Shown: one piece after another, positions 15,506 to 25,569 of the stretch
Numbering within the stretch: the first letter of the stretch is position 1
Layout: every line of letters begins with the position of its first letter
Source of the DNA: Xylanimicrobium pachnodae JCM 13526 = NBRC 107786
Lineage (GTDB): Bacteria > Actinomycetota > Actinomycetes > Actinomycetales > Cellulomonadaceae
Assembly: GCA_001592145.1 (NCBI GenBank)
Contig: BCWJ01000008.1
Span: forward strand, 1-64,000
DNA length: 64,000 nucleotides
Direction of reading: 5' to 3'
Translations under genes and position numbers: made by a program
Notes under the pieces: model-generated
Seen by the model: the letters and a program-made list of their open reading frames with translations, nothing else
Told to the model about the DNA's origin: nothing
The model's database searches: none

Positions 15506-18500
15506 TCACGCCTCGGTGGGCGCGGGCACGTCGTCCTTGTGGTCGTGGGCGTGCGCCGCGGCCGCCGCGATCGTGGCGAGCGTGGCCTTGACTGCTTCCC
15601 GGGCCTGCGACTTGTCGTCGGGCAGCTTGGGCACCTCGGGGTGCGCCACCGGCTCGGCCTTGGCGGCCGGACGCTTGCGCCGGGATCGCTTCGACTCGGT
15701 GGCTGCCGGGGCCTCGGGGTCCTCCGCACGGCCGCCGCGCTCGTTGGGCTCGGAATGCACGATGAACCCGCGACCCTTGCAGTGCTCGCACGTCTCGCTG
15801 AACGCCTCGACGAGGCCCTGGCCCACGCGCTTGCGCGTCATCTGCACCAGTCCGAGCGACGTCACCTCGGCGACCTGGTGCTTGGTCCGGTCCCGGCCCA
15901 GGCACTCGACCAGACGGCGCAGCACCAGGTCGCGGTTCGACTCGAGCACCATGTCGATGAAGTCGATGACGATGATGCCGCCGATGTCGCGCAGGCGGAG
16001 CTGGCGCACGATCTCCTCGGCCGCCTCCAGGTTGTTGCGCGTGACGGTCTCCTCGAGCGTGCCGCCGGCGCCGGTGAACTTCCCGGTGTTGACGTCGATG
16101 ACGGTCATGGCCTCGGTGCGGTCGATGACCAGCGAGCCACCCGAGGGCAGCCAGACCTTGCGGTCCATGCCCTTGGCGAGCTGCTCGTCCACCCGGTGCA
16201 CAGCGAAGACATCGGTGCTCTCCGCCCACTGGGTGACACGCTCGCGCAGGTCCGGAGCCAGCTCCTCGACGTACGTCGAGACCTCCTGCCAGGCACCGTC
16301 ACCCTGGACGATCAGCGACGAGAAGTCGTCGTTGAAGATGTCGCGCACCACGCGGATCGCGAGGTCCGGCTCGCCCTGGAGCAGCGCCGGGGCGCTCGTG
16401 GTGGACTTGCCCGCCTTGGCCGTGATCGCGGCCCACTGGCTCTGGAGGCGTTCGACGTCGGCGCGCAGCTCGTCCTCCGACGCGCCCTCGGCCGCCGTGC
16501 GCACGATGACGCCGGAGTCCTCGGGGACGATGTCGCGCAGGATCTTCTTGAGCCGGGTCCGCTCGACGTCGGGGAGCTTGCGGCTGATCCCCGTCATGCC
16601 GCCGCCCGGCACGAGCACCAGGTAGCGTCCGGCCAGCGTGACCTGCGAGGTCAGGCGAGCGCCCTTGTGACCGATGGGGTCCTTGGTGACCTGCACCAGC
16701 ACCGAGTCGCCCGACTTCAGCGCCTGCTCGATGCGGCGCGACTGGCCACCCTCCAGGCCCGCCGCGTCCCAGTTGACCTCGCCCGCGTACAGCACGGCGT
16801 TCCGGCCCTTGCCCACGTCGACGAACGCGGCCTCCATCGAGGGCAGCACGTTCTGCACGCGGCCCAGGTAGACGTTGCCCACCATCGAGACCTGCGACTG
16901 CTGCGACACGTAGTGCTCGACGAGCACCCCGTCCTCGAGCACCGCGATCTGCGTGCGACCGTCGCGCTCACGCACCACCATCGAGCGGCTGACCGACTCG
17001 CGGCGGGCGAGGAACTCGGCCTCGGTGATCGTCTGGCGGCGGCGGCCCGCGTCGCGCCCCTCGCGGCGGCGCTGGCGCTTGGCCTCCAGCCGGGTGGAGC
17101 CGCGCACTCCCGTGACCTCGTCCGACGAGCGCCCTCGCTGCGTCTCGGCGCGCTCCGTGCGGGTCCCGCGGCGACGGCGACGGCGACGGCCCGTGCCGCG
17201 CTCACCGCCCTCGTCGTCCGCCGCCTCGTCGGCATCGGGTTCGGTGTCCGGCGCCTGCTCGGCGCCCCGCTCGTCGTCGGCGTCGTCGTCGGCCTCGTCC
17301 GAGCCGGCGTCCTCGCCGTCGACGTCGTCGGTACGGCGCCCGCCACGGCGACCGCGGCCACCACGGCGGCGGCGACGGCGCGGGCGGTCGTCGTCGGAGT
17401 CCGGCTCCACGTCAGCGTCGAGGTCGCCACCGTCGGCGTCGTCCTCCAGCAGGTCCTCGGGGCCGAGCTCGACCAGCTCGACGCCTTCGGCCTCGAGCTC
17501 GGCCTCGATCGCGGCGACCTCCCGCGCAGCGGCGGCGTCCTGGCCCGTCAGGACGACGGGCTCGACGGCTTCGGCCGGCTCACTGCTCGCCGCGTCCGAC
17601 GTCGCCGCGTCCGACGTCGCCGCGTCCTCCGCGGGGGCCGGTGCCGTGCGGGCGGACCGTGACCGGGACGACGCCGTGCCGCTCGCACGGGTGCGCCGCG
17701 ACCGGGCGGGAGCGGGCGCGCCTTCCGCCTCGGAGCCGCTCTCCGACGGGGTCTCGGCGGGCTGACCCTCGGTCGCCCTGTCGCCGGCGGCCCTGGTCTG
17801 CGCGTCCCGCTCTGCCGCGGCCTGGACCGCATCGGTGCCGAACAGCGGCGTGTGGGACCCGGGCGGCCCGGCGGGGGCCTGCACGCGGCGCGAGCGACGC
17901 GGCGCGGCGGCGAGATCGGGGGCCTGGAACAGCATGGCGGTCGTCGCCAGTCGCGGTGCCGTCGAGCCGGTGGTGCGCGAGGCCGGGGACGGCTCGGGTG
18001 ACGCGGGCTTCGTGGCCGGGGCGCCTGCCGCCGTGGGCTGTTCGGTCGGGGCGGCGCCCGCGCGCCGGCGCGTCGCGCGGGCGGGGGGCACGTCGGCGGC
18101 CGGCTCAGGCGTCCCCGCCTCGGGCGCCGCGAGGGCTGACTCGGGCGCCGGACCGGCCGACTCGGGCTCTGCCGCGGTGGCCGCGGCCGTCTTTCGCGTC
18201 GCGACCCGCTTGCGCGAGCGCGGCGAGGTGCCCGCGTCGTCCGGCGCTCCCTGCTGCTCGGTGTGCTGCTCGGTGGCCGGTGCGGGGGTGTCGGCCGCCG
18301 CCGTGGCGCGGCGCGTGCGCGTGGCCGCACGGGGGGCTGCCGGCTCCTTCGCGGTCGCCTCGTCCCCCGTGGCGGAGGCCGGCGACGAGGGCAGCTCGAT
18401 GTCGGCCAACGTGCGCACGGCGCGCCGGGAACCCGTGGCCTGCGAGCGGCCTGCGGTCACGCGCGCCGCGGGGGCCTCGACGTCGTCGCCGCGCTCGGGC

Positions 18501-18925
18501 AGCACGATGTCGCTCAGCGCGAGCCCGGTGCCGGTGGCCGGCGCCGCGCCCTTCTCGGCTGCGCGCTTGCGCGGTGCGCGCTGCTCCGGCACGGGCAGGT
18601 CGAGGGTGAGCGGGGCGGGCGCCGACGTCTCCGGCTCGGGGGCCGGCGTCGACACGGGACGCGACACGCGGCGCGAACGACGCACCGGGGCCTCGGCCAC
18701 GACCTCGGGCGCTGTCTGCTCAGGCGCTGTCTGCTCAGGCGCCACCTGCTGGGGGGCCGCCGTCGGCGCCTCGGGGCGGTCCGCCACCGGAGCGCCGCTC
18801 GTGAGGTCGGCCGGGGGCGTCGCTTCCCGGGCCGCACCCGTACCGGGCGCTGCGGGACCGCCGGCGCTGCGGGTCACGCGGCGACGCGCGGGCTTGCGGG
18901 TGGGTTCGATGCTGTCAGAGGTCAC
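15506..18925 (-). CDS. rne: Ribonuclease E/G
   Basis: This 1139-aa endoribonuclease starts RNA decay and processing. Residues 1-~600 are Ala/Pro/Glu/Arg-rich and presumably disordered. The S1 domain begins near 660 (VGNVYLGRVQNVLPSMEAAF). The Mg-binding aspartates lie in VIDVNTGKFTG (~942) and IVIDFIDM (~987), and the zinc-link is CEHCKGRG (~1048). A long N-terminal extension in place of the C-terminal scaffold is known for actinobacterial RNase E. The GTG at 18925 was chosen for its AGGAG SD. Internal 15-bp repeats give APEQTAPEQT. Confidence 0.95.
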   Translation of the reverse strand: MTSDSIEPTRKPARRRVTRSAGGPAAPGTGAAREATPPADLTSGAPVADRPEAPTAAPQQVAPEQTAPEQTAPEVVAEAPVRRSRRVSRPVSTPAPEPETSAPAPLTLDLPVPEQRAPRKRAAEKGAAPATGTGLALSDIVLPERGDDVEAPAARVTAGRSQATGSRRAVRTLADIELPSSPASATGDEATAKEPAAPRAATRTRRATAAADTPAPATEQHTEQQGAPDDAGTSPRSRKRVATRKTAAATAAEPESAGPAPESALAAPEAGTPEPAADVPPARATRRRAGAAPTEQPTAAGAPATKPASPEPSPASRTTGSTAPRLATTAMLFQAPDLAAAPRRSRRVQAPAGPPGSHTPLFGTDAVQAAAERDAQTRAAGDRATEGQPAETPSESGSEAEGAPAPARSRRTRASGTASSRSRSARTAPAPAEDAATSDAATSDAASSEPAEAVEPVVLTGQDAAAAREVAAIEAELEAEGVELVELGPEDLLEDDADGGDLDADVEPDSDDDRPRRRRRRGGRGRRGGRRTDDVDGEDAGSDEADDDADDERGAEQAPDTEPDADEAADDEGGERGTGRRRRRRRGTRTERAETQRGRSSDEVTGVRGSTRLEAKRQRRREGRDAGRRRQTITEAEFLARRESVSRSMVVRERDGRTQIAVLEDGVLVEHYVSQQSQVSMVGNVYLGRVQNVLPSMEAAFVDVGKGRNAVLYAGEVNWDAAGLEGGQSRRIEQALKSGDSVLVQVTKDPIGHKGARLTSQVTLAGRYLVLVPGGGMTGISRKLPDVERTRLKKILRDIVPEDSGVIVRTAAEGASEDELRADVERLQSQWAAITAKAGKSTTSAPALLQGEPDLAIRVVRDIFNDDFSSLIVQGDGAWQEVSTYVEELAPDLRERVTQWAESTDVFAVHRVDEQLAKGMDRKVWLPSGGSLVIDRTEAMTVIDVNTGKFTGAGGTLEETVTRNNLEAAEEIVRQLRLRDIGGIIVIDFIDMVLESNRDLVLRRLVECLGRDRTKHQVAEVTSLGLVQMTRKRVGQGLVEAFSETCEHCKGRGFIVHSEPNERGGRAEDPEAPAATESKRSRRKRPAAKAEPVAHPEVPKLPDDKSQAREAVKATLATIAAAAAHAHDHKDDVPAPTEA

Positions 18926-19410
18926 GCGGTGCGCTCCTGCTGCCCGGGATCCACCACATCCGTGGGTCGCCGGGCGGTCGTCGTCCGGGCCGCACGGGGC
19001 AGCACCGGACGGAAGTCTCGGTGACGGCAGGCAGCTGGCGCGTCTTCGCGGACGCCGTGCAGCCTGGTCGGGTGGACCGTGGCTGCGGCACGCGTGCGGA
19101 TGCGCGAGCTGCTCGCTCGTAGTCGCCAGGGGGATGTGGCCCCGAGCGCCTGGTACCAGTATCGCACCGCCGTGACCGTCCCGTGACGAAACGCGGCCCG
19201 CGTGTCCTCCGCCAGCACGCGCCACCAGCGTTCATACGGCGCCGCGTCCTCGGCGCCCAAGGAGGGTTGAGAGGATGCTCACAGGGTGTCGTATTGACTC
19301 GTGAAAGATTTCACGAGCAATCTATGCACTGCCTCTGACGTGCCCGGACACCCGGCCGCTGCGCGCCGCGGGCAGCCCTCGTCCGCGCCCGAACGACGCC
19401 TGGAGATCAC
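18926..19410. other. Divergent rne / cydA control region
   Basis: This 485-nt region has no ORF I trust; open frames here lack an SD and family resemblance. On the minus strand GATACT at 19158-19163 is a weak -10 candidate for rne, giving a leader of over 200 nt. Long 5' leaders are known for autoregulated rne genes, but the extension here is inference. The cydA side holds TTGACT (19294-19299) and an 18-bp palindrome. Confidence 0.5.
19299..19316. promoter_or_regulatory. Rex-like operator upstream of cydABCD
   Basis: TCGTGAAAGATTTCACGA is a perfect palindrome with 8-bp arms and a 2-bp centre. It matches the pattern of Rex operators (TGTGAA, 4-nt centre, TTCACA) except at the outer T/A positions. 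It abuts the -35-like TTGACT and lies 95 nt before the cydA ATG. Rex is the NADH/NAD-sensing repressor known to control cydABCD in Streptomyces. Confidence 0.75.
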
Positions 19411-20907
19411 ATGCAGTGGACCCTGGATCTGGCCCGGTGGCAGTTCGCCATCACGACCGTCTACCACTTCATCCTCGTCCCGTTGACGATCGGTCTTGCG
19501 CCCCTCGTGGCCGGGATGCAGACCGCGTGGGTGGTGACCAAGAACGAGCGCTGGCTGCGGCTGACCAAGTTCTTCGGCAAGCTGCTGCTCATCAACTTCG
19601 CCCTGGGTGTGGCCACCGGGATCGTGCAGGAGTTCCAGTTCGGGATGACCTGGAGCGAGTACTCCCGGTTCGTCGGCGACGTGTTCGGAGCGCCGCTGGC
19701 CATGGAGGCGCTCGCCGCGTTCTTCGTCGAGTCGACGTTCCTGGGCCTGTGGATCTTCGGCTGGGACCGGCTGAGCAAGAAGGTGCACCTGGCGTGCATC
19801 TGGCTGCTCGCCATCGCCACCAACCTCTCCGCGTTCTTCATCCTCGCGGCGAACTCGTGGATGCAGCACCCCGTGGGCACCGTCTACAACGAGGCCACGG
19901 GCCGCGCGGAGATGGAGTCGATCTGGGCGGTGCTGACCAACCCCACCCTGCTCGCGGCGTTCCCGCACACCATCTCCGCCGCCTTCCTCGTGGCCGGCAC
20001 GTTCGTGTGCGGGGTCGCCACCTGGTGGATGGTGCGCCTCGTGCGTTCCCGGAAACCCGAGCTCGTCGAGCTGGCCCGCAGCACGTACCGCCCCGCCGTC
20101 GTGCTCGGCGCCGTCGTGATGCTCGTCGCCGGGGTCGGCGTCGCCGTCTCCGGGGACGCGCAGGGCAAGCTCATGTACGAGCAGCAGCCCGGCAAGATGT
20201 CGGCCGCCGAGGGCCTGTGCGAGACCGAGGAGGGGGCGGCGTTCTCGCTGCTGACCGTCGGGCCCATCGGCGCCACGTGCGACGAGATCACGCACCTCAT
20301 CACCATCCCTGGCGTCGCCAGCTTCCTGGGCACCGGCCACTTCAGCGGACCGGAGTCCGCGCTGCCCGGCGTCGACGCCGTCCAGCGTGACATGGAGGCA
20401 CGCTTCGGGACCACCGACGCGAACGGCGACCCGATCACCTACACGCCGTCGCTCGCGATCTCCTACTGGTCGTTCCGGCTCATGATCGGCCTGGCCGTGT
20501 TCTCGGCGGCCCTCGCCCTGTGGGCGCTGTGGGCCACCCGCAAGGGCCGCACCTCGGACAGCACGTGGCTCGCCCGACTCGGGATCGTCGCCATCCCGAT
20601 GCCGTTCCTCGCGTGCTCGTTCGGCTGGATCTTCACGGAGGTGGGCCGTCAGCCCTGGGTGGTCGCCCCCAACCCCACGGGTATCGACCAGGTGCGCCTG
20701 CTGACGCAGCAGGGCGTCTCCGACCTTCCCCCGGGCGTCGTGCTCACCTCCATGGTCGTGTTCACCCTGCTCTACGCCGCGCTCGGCGTCGTCTGGTACC
20801 GCCTCATCCACCGGTACGCCATCGAGGGCGTCCCGCAGGTGCGCGACGAGTCGCCGGAAGCCCAGGCCGACGACGACACCGCCCGCCCGCTGTCGTTCGC
20901 CTACTGA
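19411..20907 (+). CDS. cydA: Cytochrome bd ubiquinol/menaquinol oxidase subunit I
   Basis: This 498-aa membrane subunit carries the hemes and the quinol site of the high-affinity terminal oxidase. It has the early heme-ligand region (ARWQFAITTVYHFILVPLTI), the GWDRLSKKVHL segment and the conserved GRQPWVV motif near residue 414. The Q-loop is short, as in non-enterobacterial CydA. It is the first gene of cydABCD, 27 nt before cydB, and sits behind the Rex-like palindrome, so low oxygen or high NADH is the likely inducer. Confidence 0.97.
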   Translation: MQWTLDLARWQFAITTVYHFILVPLTIGLAPLVAGMQTAWVVTKNERWLRLTKFFGKLLLINFALGVATGIVQEFQFGMTWSEYSRFVGDVFGAPLAMEALAAFFVESTFLGLWIFGWDRLSKKVHLACIWLLAIATNLSAFFILAANSWMQHPVGTVYNEATGRAEMESIWAVLTNPTLLAAFPHTISAAFLVAGTFVCGVATWWMVRLVRSRKPELVELARSTYRPAVVLGAVVMLVAGVGVAVSGDAQGKLMYEQQPGKMSAAEGLCETEEGAAFSLLTVGPIGATCDEITHLITIPGVASFLGTGHFSGPESALPGVDAVQRDMEARFGTTDANGDPITYTPSLAISYWSFRLMIGLAVFSAALALWALWATRKGRTSDSTWLARLGIVAIPMPFLACSFGWIFTEVGRQPWVVAPNPTGIDQVRLLTQQGVSDLPPGVVLTSMVVFTLLYAALGVVWYRLIHRYAIEGVPQVRDESPEAQADDDTARPLSFAY

Positions 20908-20934
20908 CCCGCCACACCGACAAGGAGACCTGAG

Positions 20935-22023
20935 ATGGACCTCTCGATCCTCTGGTTCGTGCTCATCGCCGTCCTGTGGACGGGTTACCTGGTGCTCGAA
21001 GGCTTCGACTTCGGCGTCGGCATGCTGATGTCGTTCTTCCCGCGCGGCACCCAGGAGAACAAGGCGAACGAGCGCCGCGTGCTCGTCAACACCATCGGGC
21101 CCGTGTGGGACGGCAACGAGGTGTGGCTGCTCACCGCGGGCGGTGCGACGTTCGCCGCCTTCCCCGAGTGGTACGCCACCCTGTTCTCCGGGTTCTACCT
21201 CCCGCTGCTGTTCATCCTGCTGGCCCTGATCGTGCGCGTCGTCGCGTTCGAGTACCGCGGCAAGATCGCCTCGGCCACCTGGTCCCGCCGATTCGACCTG
21301 CTCATCCAGATCGGTTCCTGGGTGCCCGCCGTGCTGTGGGGCGTCGCGTTCGCCAACCTGGTGCGCGGCGTGCTGCTCGACGAGAACTACCAGTTCATCG
21401 GCGGGTTCTGGTCGCTCCTGAACCCGTTCGCCCTGCTGGGCGGCGCGACGACGCTCGTGCTGTTCCTGCTGCACGGCTCCGTGTTCCTGGCCCTCAAGAC
21501 CGACGGCGAGCTGCGGGCGCGGGCGCGCACCTTCGCGGGACGGTTCGCGATCGCCGCGATCGTCATCGTCGCGTCGTGGGGGCTGTGGGCGCAGCTCGCG
21601 TTCTCCGTGACCTGGACCTGGGCCGCCGTGGCCGTCGCCGCGCTGTGCCTGATCGGCGTGCTGGTCACCAACGCGCAGGGCCGCGAGGGCTGGGCGTTCA
21701 CGCTGTCGGCCCTGACCTTGGTCGCCGCCGTCGTGCTCATCTTCGGTTCGATGTTCCCGAACGTGATGCCCGGACTGGACGGGGGCCCGTCGCTGAGCAT
21801 CGAGGCGGCGTCGTCCACGCAGTACACGCTGACCGTCATGACGTGGGTCGCGGTGATCCTCACGCCCGTCGTCATCGCCTACCAGGCGTGGACGTACTGG
21901 GTGTTCCGGCGCCGCCTGACGACGACCGACCTGCCGGCGCCTGCCGGGCTCGCGTGGAAGAAGGTGCGCGAGGCCCTGGGCGGTCACGACACGCCCGCCG
22001 TCAACCCCGCCGACCTGACGTGA
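20935..22023 (+). CDS. cydB: Cytochrome bd oxidase subunit II
   Basis: This 362-aa membrane partner of CydA is of usual length. LVLEGFDFGVGML near the N-terminus and GPVWDGNEVWLLTAGGATFAAFP (abbreviated core GNEVWLLTAGG) are signatures of CydB. An SD (AAGGAG) precedes the ATG. The gap to cydD is 7 nt, so the four cyd genes form one transcription unit. Confidence 0.97.
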   Translation: MDLSILWFVLIAVLWTGYLVLEGFDFGVGMLMSFFPRGTQENKANERRVLVNTIGPVWDGNEVWLLTAGGATFAAFPEWYATLFSGFYLPLLFILLALIVRVVAFEYRGKIASATWSRRFDLLIQIGSWVPAVLWGVAFANLVRGVLLDENYQFIGGFWSLLNPFALLGGATTLVLFLLHGSVFLALKTDGELRARARTFAGRFAIAAIVIVASWGLWAQLAFSVTWTWAAVAVAALCLIGVLVTNAQGREGWAFTLSALTLVAAVVLIFGSMFPNVMPGLDGGPSLSIEAASSTQYTLTVMTWVAVILTPVVIAYQAWTYWVFRRRLTTTDLPAPAGLAWKKVREALGGHDTPAVNPADLT

Positions 22024-22030
22024 CGGCGGC

Positions 22031-23764
22031 GTGAAACCACTCGATCCCCGTCTGCTGCGGCGGGCGCGCGCGGCCCGGCGGTACGTCGTGCTCACCGCCG
22101 GGCTCGGGCTCGCGTCCGCCCTGCTGATCGTCGCCCAGGCCCTGCTCGTCGCAGCGCTGCTCGGCGCCCTGGTCACCGACGGGTCGGTCCCGGGGCCGAC
22201 GGCGGTGCGGACGCTGGGTGCGCTCGCGGGAGTCGCCGCGGGTCGCGGGCTCGTCGCATGGGCGCAGGAACGGTTCGCGCAGCGCGCCGCCGCCCGGACC
22301 ATCGCCGAGCTGCGGTCCCAGGTGGTGGCGCACGTCGTCGCGCTCGGGCCGCGCTGGGCTCCGGGCGCCGAGGCACCAGGGACCGGCGGCGCGCAGGCCG
22401 CCACGCTCGCCACGCGCGGGCTCGACGCCCTGGAGCCCTACCTCGTGAAGTACCTGCCGTCGCTCCTGCTCACCGCCCTGGTGACGCCCGCGGTGCTCCT
22501 GGTGCTCGGCGTGCTCGACTGGGTGTCGCTGGTCATCGCGCTCGTGACCCTGCCGCTCGTGCCGCTGTTCATGTGGCTCGTCGGAGTCATGACGCAGGGC
22601 ACGTCGCAGCGCCGCCTCGTCGTCGTCCAGCGCCTCGGCGCGCAGGTGCTCGACCTGCTGGCCGGGCTGCCCACACTGCGCGCGTTCGGGCGCGAGATCG
22701 GGCCGGGGGCACGCGTCCGAGCGCTCGGGGAAGCCTCGAAGAAGGCCACGATGGGCACGCTGCGCATGGCGTTCCTGTCCTCGATGGTCCTCGAGCTGAT
22801 CACCACGCTGTCCGTCGCGGTGGTGGCCGTGGGCGTCGGCCTGCGGCTCGTGCACGGGACCATGGGCCTGACCGCCGGTCTCGCCGTGATCATGCTCGCG
22901 CCCGAGGTGTACCTGCCGCTGCGCGCCGTGGGCGCCCAGTTCCACGCGTCGACCGACGGGCTCGCGGCGGCGTCGGCCGCGTTCGAGATCCTTCAGACGC
23001 CCGTGCCGGCGGCCGCAGCGGCCGCCGCCGGCGGTGCCGTCCGCGCCCTCGTGCTCGACGACGTCTCCGTGCACGCGGGCGATCGTGCCGTGAGCGCACC
23101 CGCGGGACTGAGCGCGCGCATCCCGCTCGGCAGCGGCACCCCGGGCGGCGGCCGCGTCGTCGTGCTGCGGGGACCGTCCGGGGCCGGCAAGTCGACCACG
23201 GTCGACCTGCTGCTGGGACTGCTCCGCCCCGACGCCGGCAGCGTCCGCCTGGAGCTCGCCGACGGGCGGAGCGTGCCCTGCTCCGCCCGGACCGGTGCCG
23301 CGTGGTGGTGGGCGCAGGTGGCGTGGGTACCCCAGCGACCGGCCATTGCCCCGGGCCCGCTGCGCGACGTCGTCGGCGGCGCCGGCACCGACCCCGGCCT
23401 GCTGGCCGACGCCGCCCGCACCACCGGCCTCGACACGGTCGTGGCCACGCTGCCCCACGGGTGGGACACCCGGATCGGGCTCGGCGGTGTGGGTCTGTCG
23501 GTCGGGCAGCGCCAACGCGTCGCCCTCACCTCCGCGCTGCTCGCCGGGTCAGACCGGCCCGTCGTCGTGCTCGACGAACCGACCGCCCACCTCGACGCCG
23601 CCGGGGAACAGGTGGTGCTCGACACCGTGCGCACCTGGCGGGACGCCGGGCGCACCGTCATCGTCGTCGCGCACCGCACCTCGCTGCTCGCGCTGGCCGA
23701 CCAGGTGGTGGACGTCGCCGCGCGGTCCCATGCCGACGTGCCTGTCCTGGCGGTGACCGCATGA
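22031..23764 (+). CDS. cydD: ABC transporter CydD (cytochrome bd assembly)
   Basis: This 577-aa protein fuses a six-helix membrane domain to an ABC ATPase. CydDC exports cysteine/glutathione-type thiols or moves heme for bd oxidase assembly; the exact substrate is debated. The Walker A is GPSGAGKST, the ABC signature LSVGQRQRVAL, and Walker B VVVLDEPTAHLD. It begins with GTG at 22031 and its stop overlaps the cydC start as ATGA. In Streptomyces the CydD and CydC halves are often fused; here they are separate. Confidence 0.95.
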   Translation: MKPLDPRLLRRARAARRYVVLTAGLGLASALLIVAQALLVAALLGALVTDGSVPGPTAVRTLGALAGVAAGRGLVAWAQERFAQRAAARTIAELRSQVVAHVVALGPRWAPGAEAPGTGGAQAATLATRGLDALEPYLVKYLPSLLLTALVTPAVLLVLGVLDWVSLVIALVTLPLVPLFMWLVGVMTQGTSQRRLVVVQRLGAQVLDLLAGLPTLRAFGREIGPGARVRALGEASKKATMGTLRMAFLSSMVLELITTLSVAVVAVGVGLRLVHGTMGLTAGLAVIMLAPEVYLPLRAVGAQFHASTDGLAAASAAFEILQTPVPAAAAAAAGGAVRALVLDDVSVHAGDRAVSAPAGLSARIPLGSGTPGGGRVVVLRGPSGAGKSTTVDLLLGLLRPDAGSVRLELADGRSVPCSARTGAAWWWAQVAWVPQRPAIAPGPLRDVVGGAGTDPGLLADAARTTGLDTVVATLPHGWDTRIGLGGVGLSVGQRQRVALTSALLAGSDRPVVVLDEPTAHLDAAGEQVVLDTVRTWRDAGRTVIVVAHRTSLLALADQVVDVAARSHADVPVLAVTA

Positions 23765-25509
23765 CCGCGCGGGACCCGCTGCGGACCGTGCTGCCCCTGC
23801 TGGAGGTCCCCCGGTGGCGCACCGTGCGGGCCGTGCTCCTGGGGTCCTTGGCCCTCGGCTGCTCCGTAGGGCTCGCCGCCGTATCCGCCTGGCTCATCGC
23901 CCGGGCCTCCCAGATGCCACCCGTGCTGACCCTGTCGGTCGCCGTGGTCACCGTGCGCGCCACCGGCGTCGGGCGCGGCATCTTCCGCTACCTGGAACGG
24001 CTCGCCTCCCACGACGTCGCGCTCGGAGGGATGGCCGCGCTGCGCGCCAACCTCTACGACGCGCTCGCGCGCGGCCCGGTCACCGGCGTCGTCGGGCTGC
24101 GGCGTGGCGACCTGCTGGCCCGGGTCGGCGCGGACGTCGACGACGTCGGCGACGTCGTGGTGCGCTCGATCGTTCCCGCCGGGGTCGCCGTCGTCGTCGG
24201 GTTCGGTGCCGTGGGGCTCGTGGCAGCGTTCCTGCCCTCGGCGGCGCTCGCCCTGCTCGGCTGCCTGCTGCTGACCGGAGTGGTCGCCCCGTGGCTGGCC
24301 GCGCGCGCCGCAGCGACCACCGAGGCGCGCGGTGCCCGCGCCCGCGCCGAGGTCACCGCGCGCACGCTCGGCATCCTCGACGAGGGCCAGCAGCTCCGCG
24401 TCTCGGGCCGGCTCGACGCCGAGCTCGCCGCGCTGGCCGACGCCGACGCGCGGCTCACCGACGCCGGGAACGAGGGAGCGCGCACCGCCGGGGTCTCGGC
24501 CGCGATCGGGGCCGTCGCGCAGACGGTCTCCGTCATCGCCGCGCTCTGGCTCGGCATGGGCGCCCTGGCAGCCGGGACGCTCGCCGAGGTCGAGCTCACC
24601 GTCGTCGTGCTCACGCCGCTCGCCGTCTTCGAAGTGACGTCCGTGCTGCCGGCCGCGGCCGTGCAGTGGCGGCGCTCGCGCGAGGCCGCCGCCCGCCTCG
24701 TGGAGCTGCTGCCGGGCGGGGTGCCCGCGGCGCCGGCTGCGCTGGGCCCTGCGACTGCGCGGCGAGTCCCAGGACTCAGCCTCCTCACCCTCACCGACGT
24801 CGCCGCCGGGTGGCCGTCTGTCCCCGTCCCAGCCGTCGTCGGCGTGGACCTCACGCTCCGCCCCGGGTCGGTCGTCGCGCTCACGGGGCCGTCCGGCATC
24901 GGCAAGACGACGCTGCTCATGACCGCGGCAGGCCTCCTCCCAGCCCGCGGGGGCATGGCCCACGCCGACGCCGACGCCCTCTTCCTCGCCGAGGACGGGC
25001 ACGTCTTCGACACCACGGTGCTCGAGAACCTCCGGGTCGCGCGCGGCGACGTCACACCCGACGACGCCCGCACCGCCCTCGACGCCGTCGGCCTCACGAC
25101 CTGGCTCGACGCACTGCCCGACGGGCTCGACACCACCCTGGGCGGCAACGCCACCACGGTCTCCGGCGGTGAACGGCGGCGCCTCCTGGTGGCGCGCGGA
25201 CTGCTCAGCGGGGCACGCGTGCTGCTCGTCGACGAGCCTGCCGAGCACCTCGACGCCGCGGCGGCCGACGCCGTCGTCGCGGCACTGGCCGCCCACGCCC
25301 GCTCCACGGGCGGCGCCGTCGTCGTCGCGACCCATCGCCTGGCCGCCGCCCGCGACGCGGACGAGGTGCTGCTGCTCGGGGCGGAGCCCGCGGGCGGACC
25401 CGCCGTCGTCAAAGCGCGCGGCACGCACGCCGACCTGCTGCGCGACGTGGTCGGATACGCCTGGGCCGAGGGCCAGGAGGCGGCCGTCCCCCCTGCGCCG
25501 GCACGCTGA
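23761..25509 (+). CDS. cydC: ABC transporter CydC (cytochrome bd assembly)
   Basis: This 582-aa ABC half-transporter partners CydD. The membrane domain occupies about residues 15-310. The ATPase domain has Walker A GPSGIGKTT, the signature VSGGERRRLLVAR and Walker B VLLVDEPAEHLD. The nucleotide-binding domain is compact, with a short region between Walker A and the signature. It starts at the ATG overlapping the cydD stop, so it is translationally coupled. It is the last gene of the cyd operon. Confidence 0.94.
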   Translation: MTARDPLRTVLPLLEVPRWRTVRAVLLGSLALGCSVGLAAVSAWLIARASQMPPVLTLSVAVVTVRATGVGRGIFRYLERLASHDVALGGMAALRANLYDALARGPVTGVVGLRRGDLLARVGADVDDVGDVVVRSIVPAGVAVVVGFGAVGLVAAFLPSAALALLGCLLLTGVVAPWLAARAAATTEARGARARAEVTARTLGILDEGQQLRVSGRLDAELAALADADARLTDAGNEGARTAGVSAAIGAVAQTVSVIAALWLGMGALAAGTLAEVELTVVVLTPLAVFEVTSVLPAAAVQWRRSREAAARLVELLPGGVPAAPAALGPATARRVPGLSLLTLTDVAAGWPSVPVPAVVGVDLTLRPGSVVALTGPSGIGKTTLLMTAAGLLPARGGMAHADADALFLAEDGHVFDTTVLENLRVARGDVTPDDARTALDAVGLTTWLDALPDGLDTTLGGNATTVSGGERRRLLVARGLLSGARVLLVDEPAEHLDAAAADAVVAALAAHARSTGGAVVVATHRLAAARDADEVLLLGAEPAGGPAVVKARGTHADLLRDVVGYAWAEGQEAAVPPAPAR

Positions 25510-25569
25510 CCGCCGTGCCCATCCGGACGACGGAGCGGCATCCGGGCGCGGCCTATTAGTCTCGCGCCC

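Noticed and set aside
18926-19225. N-terminal extension of RNase E to 19225
   Set aside because: The GTG at 18925 has a good AGGAG SD; the extension has no SD and no family resemblance.
19279-22413. 1044-aa minus-strand open frame opposite cydAB
   Set aside because: It is a GC-rich shadow with no family resemblance; cydA and cydB on the plus strand have clear conserved motifs.
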